NCBI RefSeq assembly: GCF_036240795.1
Contig: NZ_CP108454.1
Coordinates: 7,128,001-7,192,000 of the forward strand
DNA: 64,000 nt
Source: Streptomyces sp. NBC_01268
GTDB taxonomy: Bacteria; Actinomycetota; Actinomycetes; Streptomycetales; Streptomycetaceae
Reading direction: 5' to 3'
The notes under the pieces were generated by a model, which was given only the letters and a program-made list of their open reading frames with translations, had not been told where the DNA came from and searched no databases. A program made the position numbers and the translations under genes. Positions 43,395 to 53,355 of this stretch are shown one piece after another; the first letter of the stretch is position 1; every line of letters begins with the position of its first letter.

Positions 43395-44056
43395 CCCCGG
43401 CGCCCGGAGGCCCGCTCGCCCTGCTGCACACCTCGCCGGTCCACGTGCCCGTCTTCGACGCGCTGCGGGACCGGCACCACCCCGGGCTCGGTCTGCGCCA
43501 CCTCGTCCACGAGGGGCTGCTCGACCGGGCCCGGGCCGAGGGGCCCGACGCCGTCGCGGACGACGTCGGCCGCGTCCTCGCCGAGGCCGTCGCCGACGGG
43601 GCGGGCGCCGTCCTGTGCACCTGCTCCACCCTCGGTGCCGTCGCCGAGGCGCGGGCCGGCGCCCTCGGCGTGCCCGTGCTGCGCGTCGACCGCCCGATGG
43701 CCGCCGAGGCCGTGCGCGCCGGGCGGCCCGTGGTGATCGTGGCGGCCGTGCGGTCCACCGTGCGGCCCACCCTGGACCTGCTCCGGGAGGAGTCCGCCGA
43801 CCGGACCACGTTCGTCGGCACCCTGCTGGTGACGGAGGCGTGGGAGCGGTTCGAGGCCGGCGACCGGGAGGGCTACCTCGACGCCGTCGCCGCCGCCGTG
43901 GACGGGATCGACCCCGCCGAGGAGCCCGTGGTCGTGCTGGCCCAGGCCTCCATGGCCGACGCCGCAGAGCGCGTACGCGCCCCGCTGACGGTGCTGTCCA
44001 GTCCTGGTACGGGGCTCGCGGCGGCGGCCCGCGCGGTCGGCCACGGACCCGAATGA
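43391..44056 (+). CDS. Asp/Glu racemase-superfamily protein
   Basis: 221 residues from GTG 43391, overlapping the previous stop. Features are LALLHTSPVHVPVFDALRDRHHPGLGLRHLVHEGLL, a catalytic-type Cys in AVLCTCSTLGAVAE (about 76-89), PVLRVDRPMAAEA, and VVVLAQASMADAAERV, where the usual second active-site Cys of racemases is replaced (QASM). It may be a racemase-fold isomerase, decarboxylase or hydantoin-type enzyme. Coupled to the GNAT gene. Confidence 0.75.
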   Translation: MTPAPGGPLALLHTSPVHVPVFDALRDRHHPGLGLRHLVHEGLLDRARAEGPDAVADDVGRVLAEAVADGAGAVLCTCSTLGAVAEARAGALGVPVLRVDRPMAAEAVRAGRPVVIVAAVRSTVRPTLDLLREESADRTTFVGTLLVTEAWERFEAGDREGYLDAVAAAVDGIDPAEEPVVVLAQASMADAAERVRAPLTVLSSPGTGLAAAARAVGHGPE

Positions 44057-44131
44057 ACGGGCTCCGCGCGCGCGGGCGCACGGACCGGGGGAACCTGGAG
44101 CCGACCCTGCCCCCGAGCGCCGGAGTCCGCC

Positions 44132-44308
44132 ATGACCCAGCCGCCGTACCCCGATCCGCTGTCGCCGCCCGTCCCGACGCCGGTCCCTCCGCCGGTGCCC
44201 TCGCCCCCGCCCGTACCGCCGCCGAGCCCGGTGCCGGGGCCTCCGCCGGGCCCGGTGCCCGTACCCGAGCCGGAGCCCCAGCCGCAGCCGGGTCCCGCGG
44301 GCCCCTGA
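44132..44308 (+). CDS. proline-rich microprotein
   Basis: A 58-residue ORF from ATG 44132 with GGAG six bases upstream (44122-44125). About half the residues are proline, in repeats such as PPVPTPVPPPVPSPPP and GPPPGPVPVPEPEPQPQPGPAGP. It has no signal peptide. Proline-rich tracts in all C-rich sequence can be accidental, but the good ribosome site and clean stop argue for a gene. Function unknown. Confidence 0.45.
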   Translation: MTQPPYPDPLSPPVPTPVPPPVPSPPPVPPPSPVPGPPPGPVPVPEPEPQPQPGPAGP

Positions 44309-46738
<2,430 letters not shown>

Positions 46739-46846
46739 GATCTCTCTCCTCGGCGCTCCCGTCTTCGTACCTGGGGACGCGATCGGAGGTACCGCGGATG
46801 GAGTACGAAGCCCCCTCGTACACCCTGGGATGTACGCCTGTGCAGG

Positions 46847-47065
46847 TCAGGCCGGGTGGAATGCGACTTTTCCGGTGTCCAGGTCGAAGCGGGCGCCGAC
46901 GATCCGGGCGTCGGCGAAGTCCGCATCCCGAGCCAGTCGGCGGGTGACGCGGTCCACATTGGCCCGCATCGTGTTCCCGACCCGGTCGCCCGGCAGGTGG
47001 AGGGTCGCACGGGCCGACGGAGCGAGCTCCTCGGCCATCCGCTCGGCGGCCCGGGCCGGTCGGGC
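46847..47065 (-). pseudogene. C-terminal remnant of a beta-carbonic anhydrase
   Basis: The minus-strand frame ending at TGA 46847 encodes ERMAEELAPSARATLHLPGDRVGNTMRANVDRVTRRLARDADF followed by ADARIVGARFDLDTGKVAFHPA. This resembles the end of carbonic anhydrases (ANV..V..L, V.GA.YDL.TG.V.F). The zinc-binding core is missing; upstream lies the start of the FhuF-like gene on the other strand. It could be expressed from ATG 47038 as 63 residues, but is most likely a relic. Confidence 0.55.
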
Positions 47066-47090
47066 CGCGCGCGTGCGGGAGGATGCCGGA

Positions 47091-47804
47091 GTGGATCTCG
47101 ACGACAGCGCACAGGTGGGCGGCTTCTTCGCGCTGCGCACCGCCCCGCCCGGACCCGGTGCGGCACACGTCCCGCTTGCCCGGCTGTACGCGGGGGAGGA
47201 CGGGCCCCTCGCCGCGCGCGTGGACCGGGTCGCCGCCCGGCTCGGCGCCCCCGAGCGCAGGGTCGGCGCCTCGGTGGCGCACCTCGGCCTCGCCGCCCGC
47301 CTGTGGTCCACCGCCCTCGGCCCCGCCGCCCTGCACGGCCGCTTCCCCGACCTGGCGCCCGCCACCCTGCACTGGGACGGCGCGCTCACCTCGCCCGACG
47401 ACCTGTGGTGGTCCGGCACCGCCACCCGCCCCGCCGGTGTGGACGAACTGCGGGCCGCCGTCCACGAGGCCCACCTCGTCCCGCTGCACGCGGCCTTCGC
47501 CCGCGACGGGCGGATCTCCGAGCGGCTGCTGTGGGGCAACGCGGGCTCCGCACTGGCCGGAGCGCTGCGCGAGCTCGTCCGCTGGTCCCGCGCCCACGCG
47601 CGCCCCGACGCCGCCGAGCGGGCCGCCGCCCTCGTCCAGGGCCTCTTCGGCCACCCGGACCTGGCCCGCACCGTCCGGGGCCCCGCGCTGCGCCGTACCA
47701 GCTGCTGCCTCTACTACCGCTGCCCTTCCGGTGGCCTGTGCGGCGACTGTGTGTTCGACCACGCTCCTCGAACGGGTTTGGAGGGGCGGCCCTCCGCTCC
47801 GTAA
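47091..47804 (+). CDS. FhuF-like (2Fe-2S) ferric-siderophore reductase family protein
   Basis: 237 residues from GTG 47091, preceded by GGAGGA about eight bases upstream. The C-terminus has the FhuF iron-sulfur signature CC-x10-C-x2-C (SCCLYYRCPSGGLCGDC). The N-terminal part (LAARLWSTALGPAALHGRFPDL, ERLLWGNAGSALAGALREL) matches the helical FhuF-like fold. Such proteins reduce ferric siderophores in the cytoplasm to free iron. A GGAGGG-GCGG-CCCTCC hairpin lies at 47780-47795 within the end of the gene. Confidence 0.85.
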   Translation: MDLDDSAQVGGFFALRTAPPGPGAAHVPLARLYAGEDGPLAARVDRVAARLGAPERRVGASVAHLGLAARLWSTALGPAALHGRFPDLAPATLHWDGALTSPDDLWWSGTATRPAGVDELRAAVHEAHLVPLHAAFARDGRISERLLWGNAGSALAGALRELVRWSRAHARPDAAERAAALVQGLFGHPDLARTVRGPALRRTSCCLYYRCPSGGLCGDCVFDHAPRTGLEGRPSAP

Positions 47805-47819
47805 AGTTGCGTCTTTGGA

Positions 47820-47836
47820 AGTACTGACGGAGTACT
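47820..47836. promoter_or_regulatory. paired AGTACT palindromes upstream of the SDR gene
   Basis: AGTACT occurs at 47820-47825 and 47831-47836, centres 11 bp apart (about one helical turn), 34-50 bp before ATG 47870. A protein dimer contacting one face of the helix could bind here. The binder is unknown. Confidence 0.4.
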
Positions 47837-47869
47837 CACGGCGCGAGCGATCGAGGAACGACGAAGGCC

Positions 47870-49354
47870 ATGACGGTGACTGAAGAGACCCAGGACTACG
47901 GGCCGGGCATCGACCCCGAGCGCCTGGCCGTCTGCCTGAGCGTGCTGGACGAGCTGGACAAGATCGACGTCGACCACCCGGACGCCATCACCGTCCGCCG
48001 TGCGACCGCCGGCATCTACCGGACCGTGAAGCAGCGTCGCCGCCAGGAGCGCCGGGCTTCCAAGACCGCCCACGACAAGGCCGTCACCGAGGCCACGGCG
48101 ACCGGCTCCGCGCAGCGCATCGACGACGAGACCGAGGGCATCCTGCCCACCTCGGTGACCGAGGCCGGAAAGATCGCCGGGATACTCCAGCGCCCGCGCT
48201 CCTGCTACACGTGCAAGACGCGCTACGTCGAGGTCGACTACTTCTACCACCAGCTCTGCCAGGACTGCGCCGCCCTGAACCGGGGCCGCCGCGACGCCCG
48301 GACCGACCTCACCGGCAAGCGCGCCCTGCTGACCGGCGGCCGCGCCAAGATCGGCATGTACATCGCGCTGCGGCTGCTGCGCGACGGCGCCCACACCACC
48401 GTCACCACCCGCTTCCCCAAGGACGCCATCCGCCGCTTCAAGGCGATGGAGGACTCGGCGCAGTGGATGCACCGCCTGGAGGTCGTCGGCATCGACCTGC
48501 GCGACCCGGCGCAGGCCGTGGCCCTGGCCGACCAGGTCGCCGAGGCCGGACCGCTCGACATCCTCGTCAACAACGCGACGCAGACCGTGCGCCGTCTGGC
48601 CTCCGCCTACGCGGCCCTGGTCGACGGCGAGAACGCCCCGCTGCCCGCGGGCGAGCTCCCCGCCCACCACGTCATCGGCGCCTTCGGCTCCGGTGCGGTC
48701 GGCGAGCTCGGCGCCGGGACCGCGCTGCCCGCCGGTGTGAGCGGGCTCGACGCCCAGCAGGTCGCCGACCTCGCGCTGGTCGCGGGCAACGCGAGCGTCG
48801 CCCGGCACCTCGACGGGACCGCCATCGACGCGGGCGGCCTGGTGCCGGACGTCGTCGAGTCCAACACCTGGGTGCAGTCCATCGAGCAGATCTCGCCGGT
48901 GGAGCTCCTGGAGACGCAGCTGTGCAACTACACGGCGCCGTTCATCCTGATCAGCAAGCTGCGCGCGGTGATGGCCGAGGCCGCCGCCAAGGCGCCCAGC
49001 GGGCGCTCGTACGTCGTCAACGTCTCCGCCATGGAGGGCGTCTTCGGCCGCGGCTACAAGGGTGCCGGCCACCCGAACACCAACGCGGCCAAGGCCGCGA
49101 TGAACATGGTGACGCGGACCAGCGCCCAGGAGATGTTCGAGACCGACCGCATCCTGATGACCTCGGTCGACACCGGCTGGATCACCGACGAGCGTCCCCA
49201 CTTCGACAAGCTCCGACTCGCCGAGGCCGGCTTCCACGCCCCGCTCGACCTGGTCGACGGCGCGGCCCGCGTCTACGACCCGATCGTCCGCGGCGAGCTG
49301 GGTGAGGACCTTTACGGCGTCTTCATGAAGGATTACGCGCCCGGTAACTGGTAG
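47870..49354 (+). CDS. SDR-family oxidoreductase with N-terminal zinc ribbon
   Basis: A 494-residue protein. An N-terminal helical region (1-100) and a zinc-ribbon-like CYTCKTRYVEVDYFYHQLCQDC (about 112-133) precede an SDR Rossmann domain. NAD(P) motif TGGRAKIGMYIALRLL is at about 156-171, NNAT at about 230, and NVSAMEGVFGRG at about 383. The expected YxxxK reads HPNTNAAKAA, with Thr where the catalytic Tyr should be and Lys kept. An insertion at about 245-320 is Gly/Ala-rich. The substrate is unknown. The family seems conserved in actinobacteria and eukaryotes, but the chemistry may differ from classical SDRs. Confidence 0.82.
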   Translation: MTVTEETQDYGPGIDPERLAVCLSVLDELDKIDVDHPDAITVRRATAGIYRTVKQRRRQERRASKTAHDKAVTEATATGSAQRIDDETEGILPTSVTEAGKIAGILQRPRSCYTCKTRYVEVDYFYHQLCQDCAALNRGRRDARTDLTGKRALLTGGRAKIGMYIALRLLRDGAHTTVTTRFPKDAIRRFKAMEDSAQWMHRLEVVGIDLRDPAQAVALADQVAEAGPLDILVNNATQTVRRLASAYAALVDGENAPLPAGELPAHHVIGAFGSGAVGELGAGTALPAGVSGLDAQQVADLALVAGNASVARHLDGTAIDAGGLVPDVVESNTWVQSIEQISPVELLETQLCNYTAPFILISKLRAVMAEAAAKAPSGRSYVVNVSAMEGVFGRGYKGAGHPNTNAAKAAMNMVTRTSAQEMFETDRILMTSVDTGWITDERPHFDKLRLAEAGFHAPLDLVDGAARVYDPIVRGELGEDLYGVFMKDYAPGNW

Positions 49355-49436
49355 TCCGTCCGCTTCTGCCCGAAAAGGCGTCACCCGTTCGCGTCACACT
49401 TTGGTGCCCCATAGAGCGCTGGCGTGCTCATCTGGT

Positions 49437-49566
49437 TAGTCTGATGTCCACGGTCGGCCACCGGGGTTTCACCGAACCCTCACGGTCGGCCTGGGGACAG
49501 GCCTGACACCAAGGCCGCGGTCCCGCCCGAACAACGGCGCCACCGCGACCGACGGTCCCTGTCCCC
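49437..49566 (+). ncRNA. structured leader RNA of the 56-residue peptide gene
   Basis: The 240-bp gap before the peptide gene has ordered structure. A TAGTCT box is at 49437-49442. Direct repeats CACGGTCGGCC (49449-49459 and 49481-49491) flank a GGGTT/AACCC hairpin (49464-49479). Then GGCCTG-GGGA-CAGGCC (49488-49503) forms a GNRA-like hairpin. GGGGACAGG (49493-49501) can instead pair perfectly with CCTGTCCCC (49558-49566), just before the ribosome site. The two pairings exclude each other, as in an attenuator or riboswitch. Confidence 0.5.
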
Positions 49567-49594
49567 ATTGGTACGCGACACAAAGGAGTGCGCG

Positions 49595-49765
49595 GTGACA
49601 CCAGAACTGACCCAGCAGGAGCAGCGCCCGGCCGAACCGACCGAGCGCAAGCGCCGGTCCGGAGAGCTCGGCAGCCTCGAGGTCTGGGCCCGCTCGGCCC
49701 CGATCCGTCTGGCCGGCTACGAGGACGACCTCGCCGAGCCGCACATCCTGCCCGGCATCGACTGA
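49595..49765 (+). CDS. 56-residue peptide of unknown function
   Basis: GTG 49595 has AAAGGAG six bases before; an in-frame TTG at 49568 has none. The N-terminal half is charged and leader-like (LTQQEQRPAEPTERKRRSGELGSLEVWARS). The C-terminal half is APIRLAGYEDDLAEPHILPGID. The shape recalls a RiPP precursor, a leader plus a short defined core ending the peptide, but no maturase is in the window and I recognise no class. It has a structured leader RNA and its own terminator (49795-49829), so it is an independent unit. Confidence 0.7.
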   Translation: MTPELTQQEQRPAEPTERKRRSGELGSLEVWARSAPIRLAGYEDDLAEPHILPGID

Positions 49766-49794
49766 GCCGTACCCGTCGTACGGTCGCTCCGCCC

Positions 49795-49829
49795 CGTGCC
49801 CCCGGCCGCCCCGCGCGCCCGGGGGCACG
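49795..49829. terminator. bidirectional hairpin terminator
   Basis: CGTGCCCCCGG (49795-49805) and CCGGGGGCACG (49819-49829) form an 11-bp stem with a 13-base loop. It lies between the converging peptide gene and the lipase maturation factor gene. Confidence 0.75.
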
Positions 49830-49859
49830 TGCCTGCCCGGACCCCGCACCCGGTGCGTC

Positions 49860-51284
49860 TCAGCGGCGCTCCGCCGTCTCCCGCAGCCGGATCGGCGGCA
49901 GGTACTCCCGCAGCAGCGTCCGGTGCCACCACGCCCCGGTCTCCCGCAGCTCGCGCCAGGTCGTGTACCGGTAGCGGTAGAGCCGGGCGCGCACGTGGGT
50001 GGGAGGCGCGTCGGGGAACGGGTTGTGGCGCAGCAGCCGCAGTGTGTCGCGGTCCCCGGTGAGCAGCCGCTCGACGAAGGGCCCGAACCAGTCGCGGGCG
50101 TAGCCGGGGGAGAGCGCCGCGAACCACATCAGCCAGTCGAGCCGCAGATGGTACGGGGCGAACTGGCGCGGCAGCCGGCGTGGATCGCCGGGCTTGCCCT
50201 TGAAGCCGTACTCCCGCCACTCCGTGCCCGCGTGCGGCCGCGGATCGTCCGTGCCCTCGATGACGATCTCGTCCCGGATCCGGCCGACCGTGCCGAACGC
50301 GCCGTAGGTGTTGACCAGGTGGAACGCGTCGAAGGAGCGGTTCATCGCCTGCCGCCGGGAGAGCAGGTTGCGCACCGGATGACGGCTGAGCACGAGGACG
50401 AGGGCGGTGGCGGCGCAGACGACGACCACGTACCAGAGCGGGGGGTCCGGCCGTGGGTGGGCGCCCGCGACGGGCGAGCCGTCGATCGCCGACAGGGCGA
50501 GGACGACGGTCAGCCAGTTCAGCCAGGCGAAGTTGCCGGAGAGCACCAGCCACAGCTGGGTCGCCACCATCAGGCCGGCCGCGACGGTCGCGACCGGCTG
50601 CGGGGTGAAGAGCAGTACGGGGACGCCGAGCTGGACGACGTGGTTGGCGGCGCACTCGACCTTGTGCAGCGGCCGGGGCAGGTGGTGGAAGAACCAGCTC
50701 AGCGGACCGGGCATCGGCTGGGTCTCGTGGTGGTGGTAGAGGCAGGTGAGGTCACGCCAGCAGCGGTCGCCGCGCATCTTGATCAGTCCGGCGCCGAACT
50801 CGACCCGGAACAGCAGCCAGCGCAGCAGGAACAGCACGAGCACGGGCGGCCCGGTGTCGTCGTTGCCGAGCAGGACGGCCAGGAAGCCGGTCTCCAGGAG
50901 CAGTGACTCCCAGCCGAAGGAGTACCAGGTCTGGCCGACGTTCACGATCGACAGGTAGAGCCCCCACAGCAGCAGCCACAGCAGCATCGAGACGGCCAGC
51001 GGCACCGCGTCGCCCGCGCCCGCCGCCATCGCGAGGGCCAGGCCCGCCCCGCCCCAGGCCACCGAGGCGAAGAGGCGGTCGGAGTAGCGCCACTGGAAGA
51101 GGCTGGGCGCGCCGCGCGCCGGCACCCGGCGCACGAACTCCGGCACGGGCAGCATCCCGCGCTCGCCGATGAGGGCCCGGAACTGGAGGGCCGCCGAGAG
51201 GAACGCGACGAGGTACAGCCCGGCGAGCCCCCGCTGGAAGACGATCCGGCTCAGCCAGTAGTCGGGTGCGGTGAACCACTGCAT
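49860..51284 (-). CDS. lipase maturation factor family membrane protein
   Basis: A 474-residue protein with about eight hydrophobic helices. Family hallmarks include MQWFTAPDYWLSRIVFQRGLAGLYLVAFLSAALQF, YSFGWESLLLETGFLAVLLG, LLRWLLFRVEFGAGLIKMRGDRCWRDLTCLYHHHETQPMPGPLSWFFHHLP, and a C-terminal ERLLTGDRDTLRLLRHNPFPDAPPTHVRARLYRYRYT. In vertebrates LMF1 helps lipases fold. The bacterial role is unknown. ATG 51284 gives the standard N-terminus. Confidence 0.93.
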   Translation of the reverse strand: MQWFTAPDYWLSRIVFQRGLAGLYLVAFLSAALQFRALIGERGMLPVPEFVRRVPARGAPSLFQWRYSDRLFASVAWGGAGLALAMAAGAGDAVPLAVSMLLWLLLWGLYLSIVNVGQTWYSFGWESLLLETGFLAVLLGNDDTGPPVLVLFLLRWLLFRVEFGAGLIKMRGDRCWRDLTCLYHHHETQPMPGPLSWFFHHLPRPLHKVECAANHVVQLGVPVLLFTPQPVATVAAGLMVATQLWLVLSGNFAWLNWLTVVLALSAIDGSPVAGAHPRPDPPLWYVVVVCAATALVLVLSRHPVRNLLSRRQAMNRSFDAFHLVNTYGAFGTVGRIRDEIVIEGTDDPRPHAGTEWREYGFKGKPGDPRRLPRQFAPYHLRLDWLMWFAALSPGYARDWFGPFVERLLTGDRDTLRLLRHNPFPDAPPTHVRARLYRYRYTTWRELRETGAWWHRTLLREYLPPIRLRETAERR

Positions 51285-51314
51285 CGCGTCCGGTGCCGCT
51301 CCCGGGAGCCGCCG

Positions 51315-51470
51315 CTACTCTTCGTCGGCCTTCCGCTCGCCCTCCGCCTGGGACGGGGTCGTGCGGGTCGTCTGCGGGTGGAGCTGCGCCTTCTGCTGCG
51401 CGTCCATGTCCTCTTCGAGACGTTCGCCCTCGGCCTGCGCCGGGGTCGTGTACTCGTCGTACTGGCTCAT
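51315..51470 (-). CDS. 51-residue charged protein with an internal repeat
   Basis: ATG 51470 follows a strong AAGGAGG. The protein is acidic and Gln-rich. TTPAQAEGERLEED (residues 8-21) recurs as TTPSQAEGERKADEE (37-51), joined by MDAQQKAQLHPQ. It has no membrane segment or Cys. It starts just upstream of the lipase maturation factor gene in the same direction, so they may share a transcript. Function unknown. Confidence 0.75.
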   Translation of the reverse strand: MSQYDEYTTPAQAEGERLEEDMDAQQKAQLHPQTTRTTPSQAEGERKADEE

Positions 51471-51518
51471 GGCCGCCTCCTTCAGGAAGCACGGATGAGT
51501 ACAGAAGGAGCGTAACTC

Positions 51519-52103
51519 CTATCGCCCCGTGACGAGACCCGCCAGAGACCGGCCCAGGCGGCGCGCGTAGGCCAGCTGGAGGGCCCGTACGACGGGCCCG
51601 CCGAGCCGGGTGTACCAGGCGGCGGCGTTGCTGAAGGCGGTCACGGTGAACCAGACCGAACCGTCCTCGCGCAGGTCCACCACGAAGGACTCCTCGCCGC
51701 GCTCCGGGTGCCCGGTCCGCGTCCCGTACGCGAAGCCCGTCTCGGTCTCCGTGTACGCGGTCCAGATCACCTGGCACGGGGCGGTGAAGCGGACCGGGCC
51801 GAGGCCCATCGAGACCTCCAGGGTGACGCCGGGCTCGGCGCGGACGGCCTCGCTGGTCACCCGGGCGCCGGTCGCCCGGTGCATCCGCCAGGTGGTGACG
51901 GCCGCACCCGCGGTCGCGTAGGCCTCCCGCCCGTGGCCGACCCGGACGGTGTGGTGCAGGTGGTGGTAGCCGGCGGGCAGCGGCCGGGTGCGGGTGGCGC
52001 CGACCTCGGGGTAGTTGGGGCCGCCTGCGGCGGGATGGGCGGGTCGGGTCCGGAGGGCCGGGCGCGCGGGCTCGTCGGAGAGGCTGCGGATGAGACGGGT
52101 CAT
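51519..52103 (-). CDS. DUF1990-family protein
   Basis: A 194-residue protein with the DUF1990 pattern: NYPEVGATRTRPLPAGYHHLHHTVRVGHGREAYATAGAAVTTWRMHRATG, GFAYGTRTGHPERGEESFVVDLREDGSVWFTVTAFSNAAAWYTRLGGPVVRALQ. Function is unknown. The fold may be START-like. It overlaps the upstream YndJ gene by 4 bp (ATGA), so the two form an operon under the TTGAAC operators. Confidence 0.87.
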   Translation of the reverse strand: MTRLIRSLSDEPARPALRTRPAHPAAGGPNYPEVGATRTRPLPAGYHHLHHTVRVGHGREAYATAGAAVTTWRMHRATGARVTSEAVRAEPGVTLEVSMGLGPVRFTAPCQVIWTAYTETETGFAYGTRTGHPERGEESFVVDLREDGSVWFTVTAFSNAAAWYTRLGGPVVRALQLAYARRLGRSLAGLVTGR

Positions 52104-53173
52104 GCCGGGAGCTCCGTTCGGGGAGTGGGGTGCGGGGCGGTGCGGGGGGCGTGGGGGCCACGGGGGTCACCGGGGCTACCGGGGTCACGGGGGCTACCCG
52201 GGTTACCGGCGTCACGCGGAAGGGGCGGGCGTGTGCGGGCCTCGTGGCGCTTGGGGAGCGCGCGCAGTCGGCGCCAGGCGAGGAGCGAGCAGAGGGCGAA
52301 GCCGAGCGCGTTGCCGAGGCCGTGGGTCGCGGCCATCCAGGTCAGGCTCGGGTGCGGAAGCCCGGTGGCCTCGCCGAGCGCCCAGCTGAGGGCGAGCAGC
52401 ATCGTGGCGACCAGGACGACGGCGGAGACCCCGAGCAGGGTGCGGGTGACCCGGTCGGGCGCGGTGGTGCGCAGCTCGCGCCAGGTCAGCAGGGCGACGG
52501 CCCACATGCCCGCGGTGAGGACGAGGGCTCCGGCCAGTTCGGCCCAGTCGTCGACGAAGTAGCCGAGCAGGACGAGCAGGGTGCCGAGCGGGACGCTGAG
52601 CGCGGCGAACCGGGCCGTGCGTCCGCCGGTCGTGCGGCAGACGAGTCCGGCGACCAGGGCGGCGGTGAACCCGGCGAAGTGGAAGTGCGGGACGGTCAGG
52701 GCGAGGATGCCGGGCTCGAAGCCGAACAGCGCGTGCCCGCCCCGCTCGGCGACCAGCGCGAGGCCCGCGACCGAGGGGGTCACCAGGGCGGTGAGGACCG
52801 CGACCTCGGCGGGGACGAGGGAGCGGGTGACCGCGAGCCGGGCGGGGGCGTGCAGGGCGAGGGCCAGGGTGGCGAGCGCGTAGAGGCAGGCCGACCCGGC
52901 CGCGAGAGGGGAGCGGGGGAGCCAGAGGGCGAGCACGCCGGGTGCGGCGAGCAGGGGCCAGGCGCGGGCGAGCAGCCGGAGACCGGGCGGCCGGGGAGCG
53001 GCGGGTCCGGCGTGCACGACAGGTCCGGCGGGTCCGGTAGGTCCGGCGGGTACGTCCTGCCCGGCGTGCTCGGCGTGCTCGGCGTGCCCGGCCGTCTCGT
53101 CGATGAGCCGGAGGCCCATCGGGACGATCACCAGCATCCCGAGCGTCACGATCAGTGCCACGAGCACGGACAC
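52100..53173 (-). CDS. YndJ-family membrane protein
   Basis: About 357 residues from GTG 53173, which has AGGGGG nine bases upstream. An ATG at 53197 would add eight residues but lies inside an operator palindrome and has no ribosome site. There are about nine helices, a His-rich AGHAEHAEHAG loop, and the YndJ-like VPHFHFAGFTAALVAGLVCR (about 200) and MAATHGLGNALGFALCSLLAWRRL (about 310). The C-terminal 40 residues are Pro/Gly-rich repeats (SPRDPGSPGDPRGPH). Function unknown; partner of the DUF1990 protein. Confidence 0.82.
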   Translation of the reverse strand: MSVLVALIVTLGMLVIVPMGLRLIDETAGHAEHAEHAGQDVPAGPTGPAGPVVHAGPAAPRPPGLRLLARAWPLLAAPGVLALWLPRSPLAAGSACLYALATLALALHAPARLAVTRSLVPAEVAVLTALVTPSVAGLALVAERGGHALFGFEPGILALTVPHFHFAGFTAALVAGLVCRTTGGRTARFAALSVPLGTLLVLLGYFVDDWAELAGALVLTAGMWAVALLTWRELRTTAPDRVTRTLLGVSAVVLVATMLLALSWALGEATGLPHPSLTWMAATHGLGNALGFALCSLLAWRRLRALPKRHEARTRPPLPRDAGNPGSPRDPGSPGDPRGPHAPRTAPHPTPRTELPA

Positions 53174-53189
53174 GGCGGCCACCCCCCTG

Positions 53190-53203
53190 TTGAACATGTT
53201 CAA
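53190..53203. promoter_or_regulatory. operator palindrome TTGAACATGTTCAA
   Basis: A perfect 14-bp palindrome typical of TetR-family operators. It lies 17 bp before the probable GTG start of the YndJ gene (over an unlikely ATG). A partner palindrome is centred 41 bp away. Confidence 0.75.
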
Positions 53204-53227
53204 CCGTCTGGGATGAGCGTAGAGCCT

Positions 53228-53247
53228 CCCTTGAACACGTTCAAGGG
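53228..53247. promoter_or_regulatory. operator palindrome CCCTTGAACACGTTCAAGGG
   Basis: Arms CCCTTGAAC/GTTCAAGGG (9 bp, perfect) surround AC. The TTGAAC-N2-GTTCAA core is shared with the site at 53190-53203, centre spacing 41 bp (about four helical turns). The sites lie between the yndJ-like and lipoprotein genes. No TetR gene is present in this window. Confidence 0.78.
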
Positions 53248-53355
53248 AGGGGTGGGTGACGGGCGACTCGCCGGATGGGCGTACCCGGATTGCGGGTCCC
53301 CGGGCCCTGCGGGAGACATGGAGGAACGGCTCGGGGGCGAAAGGCGGGAGACCAG

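Noticed and set aside
49595..49765. Lasso, lanthipeptide or other named RiPP class for the 56-residue peptide
   Set aside because: No matching leader motif, no Cys in the core and no maturation enzyme in the window.
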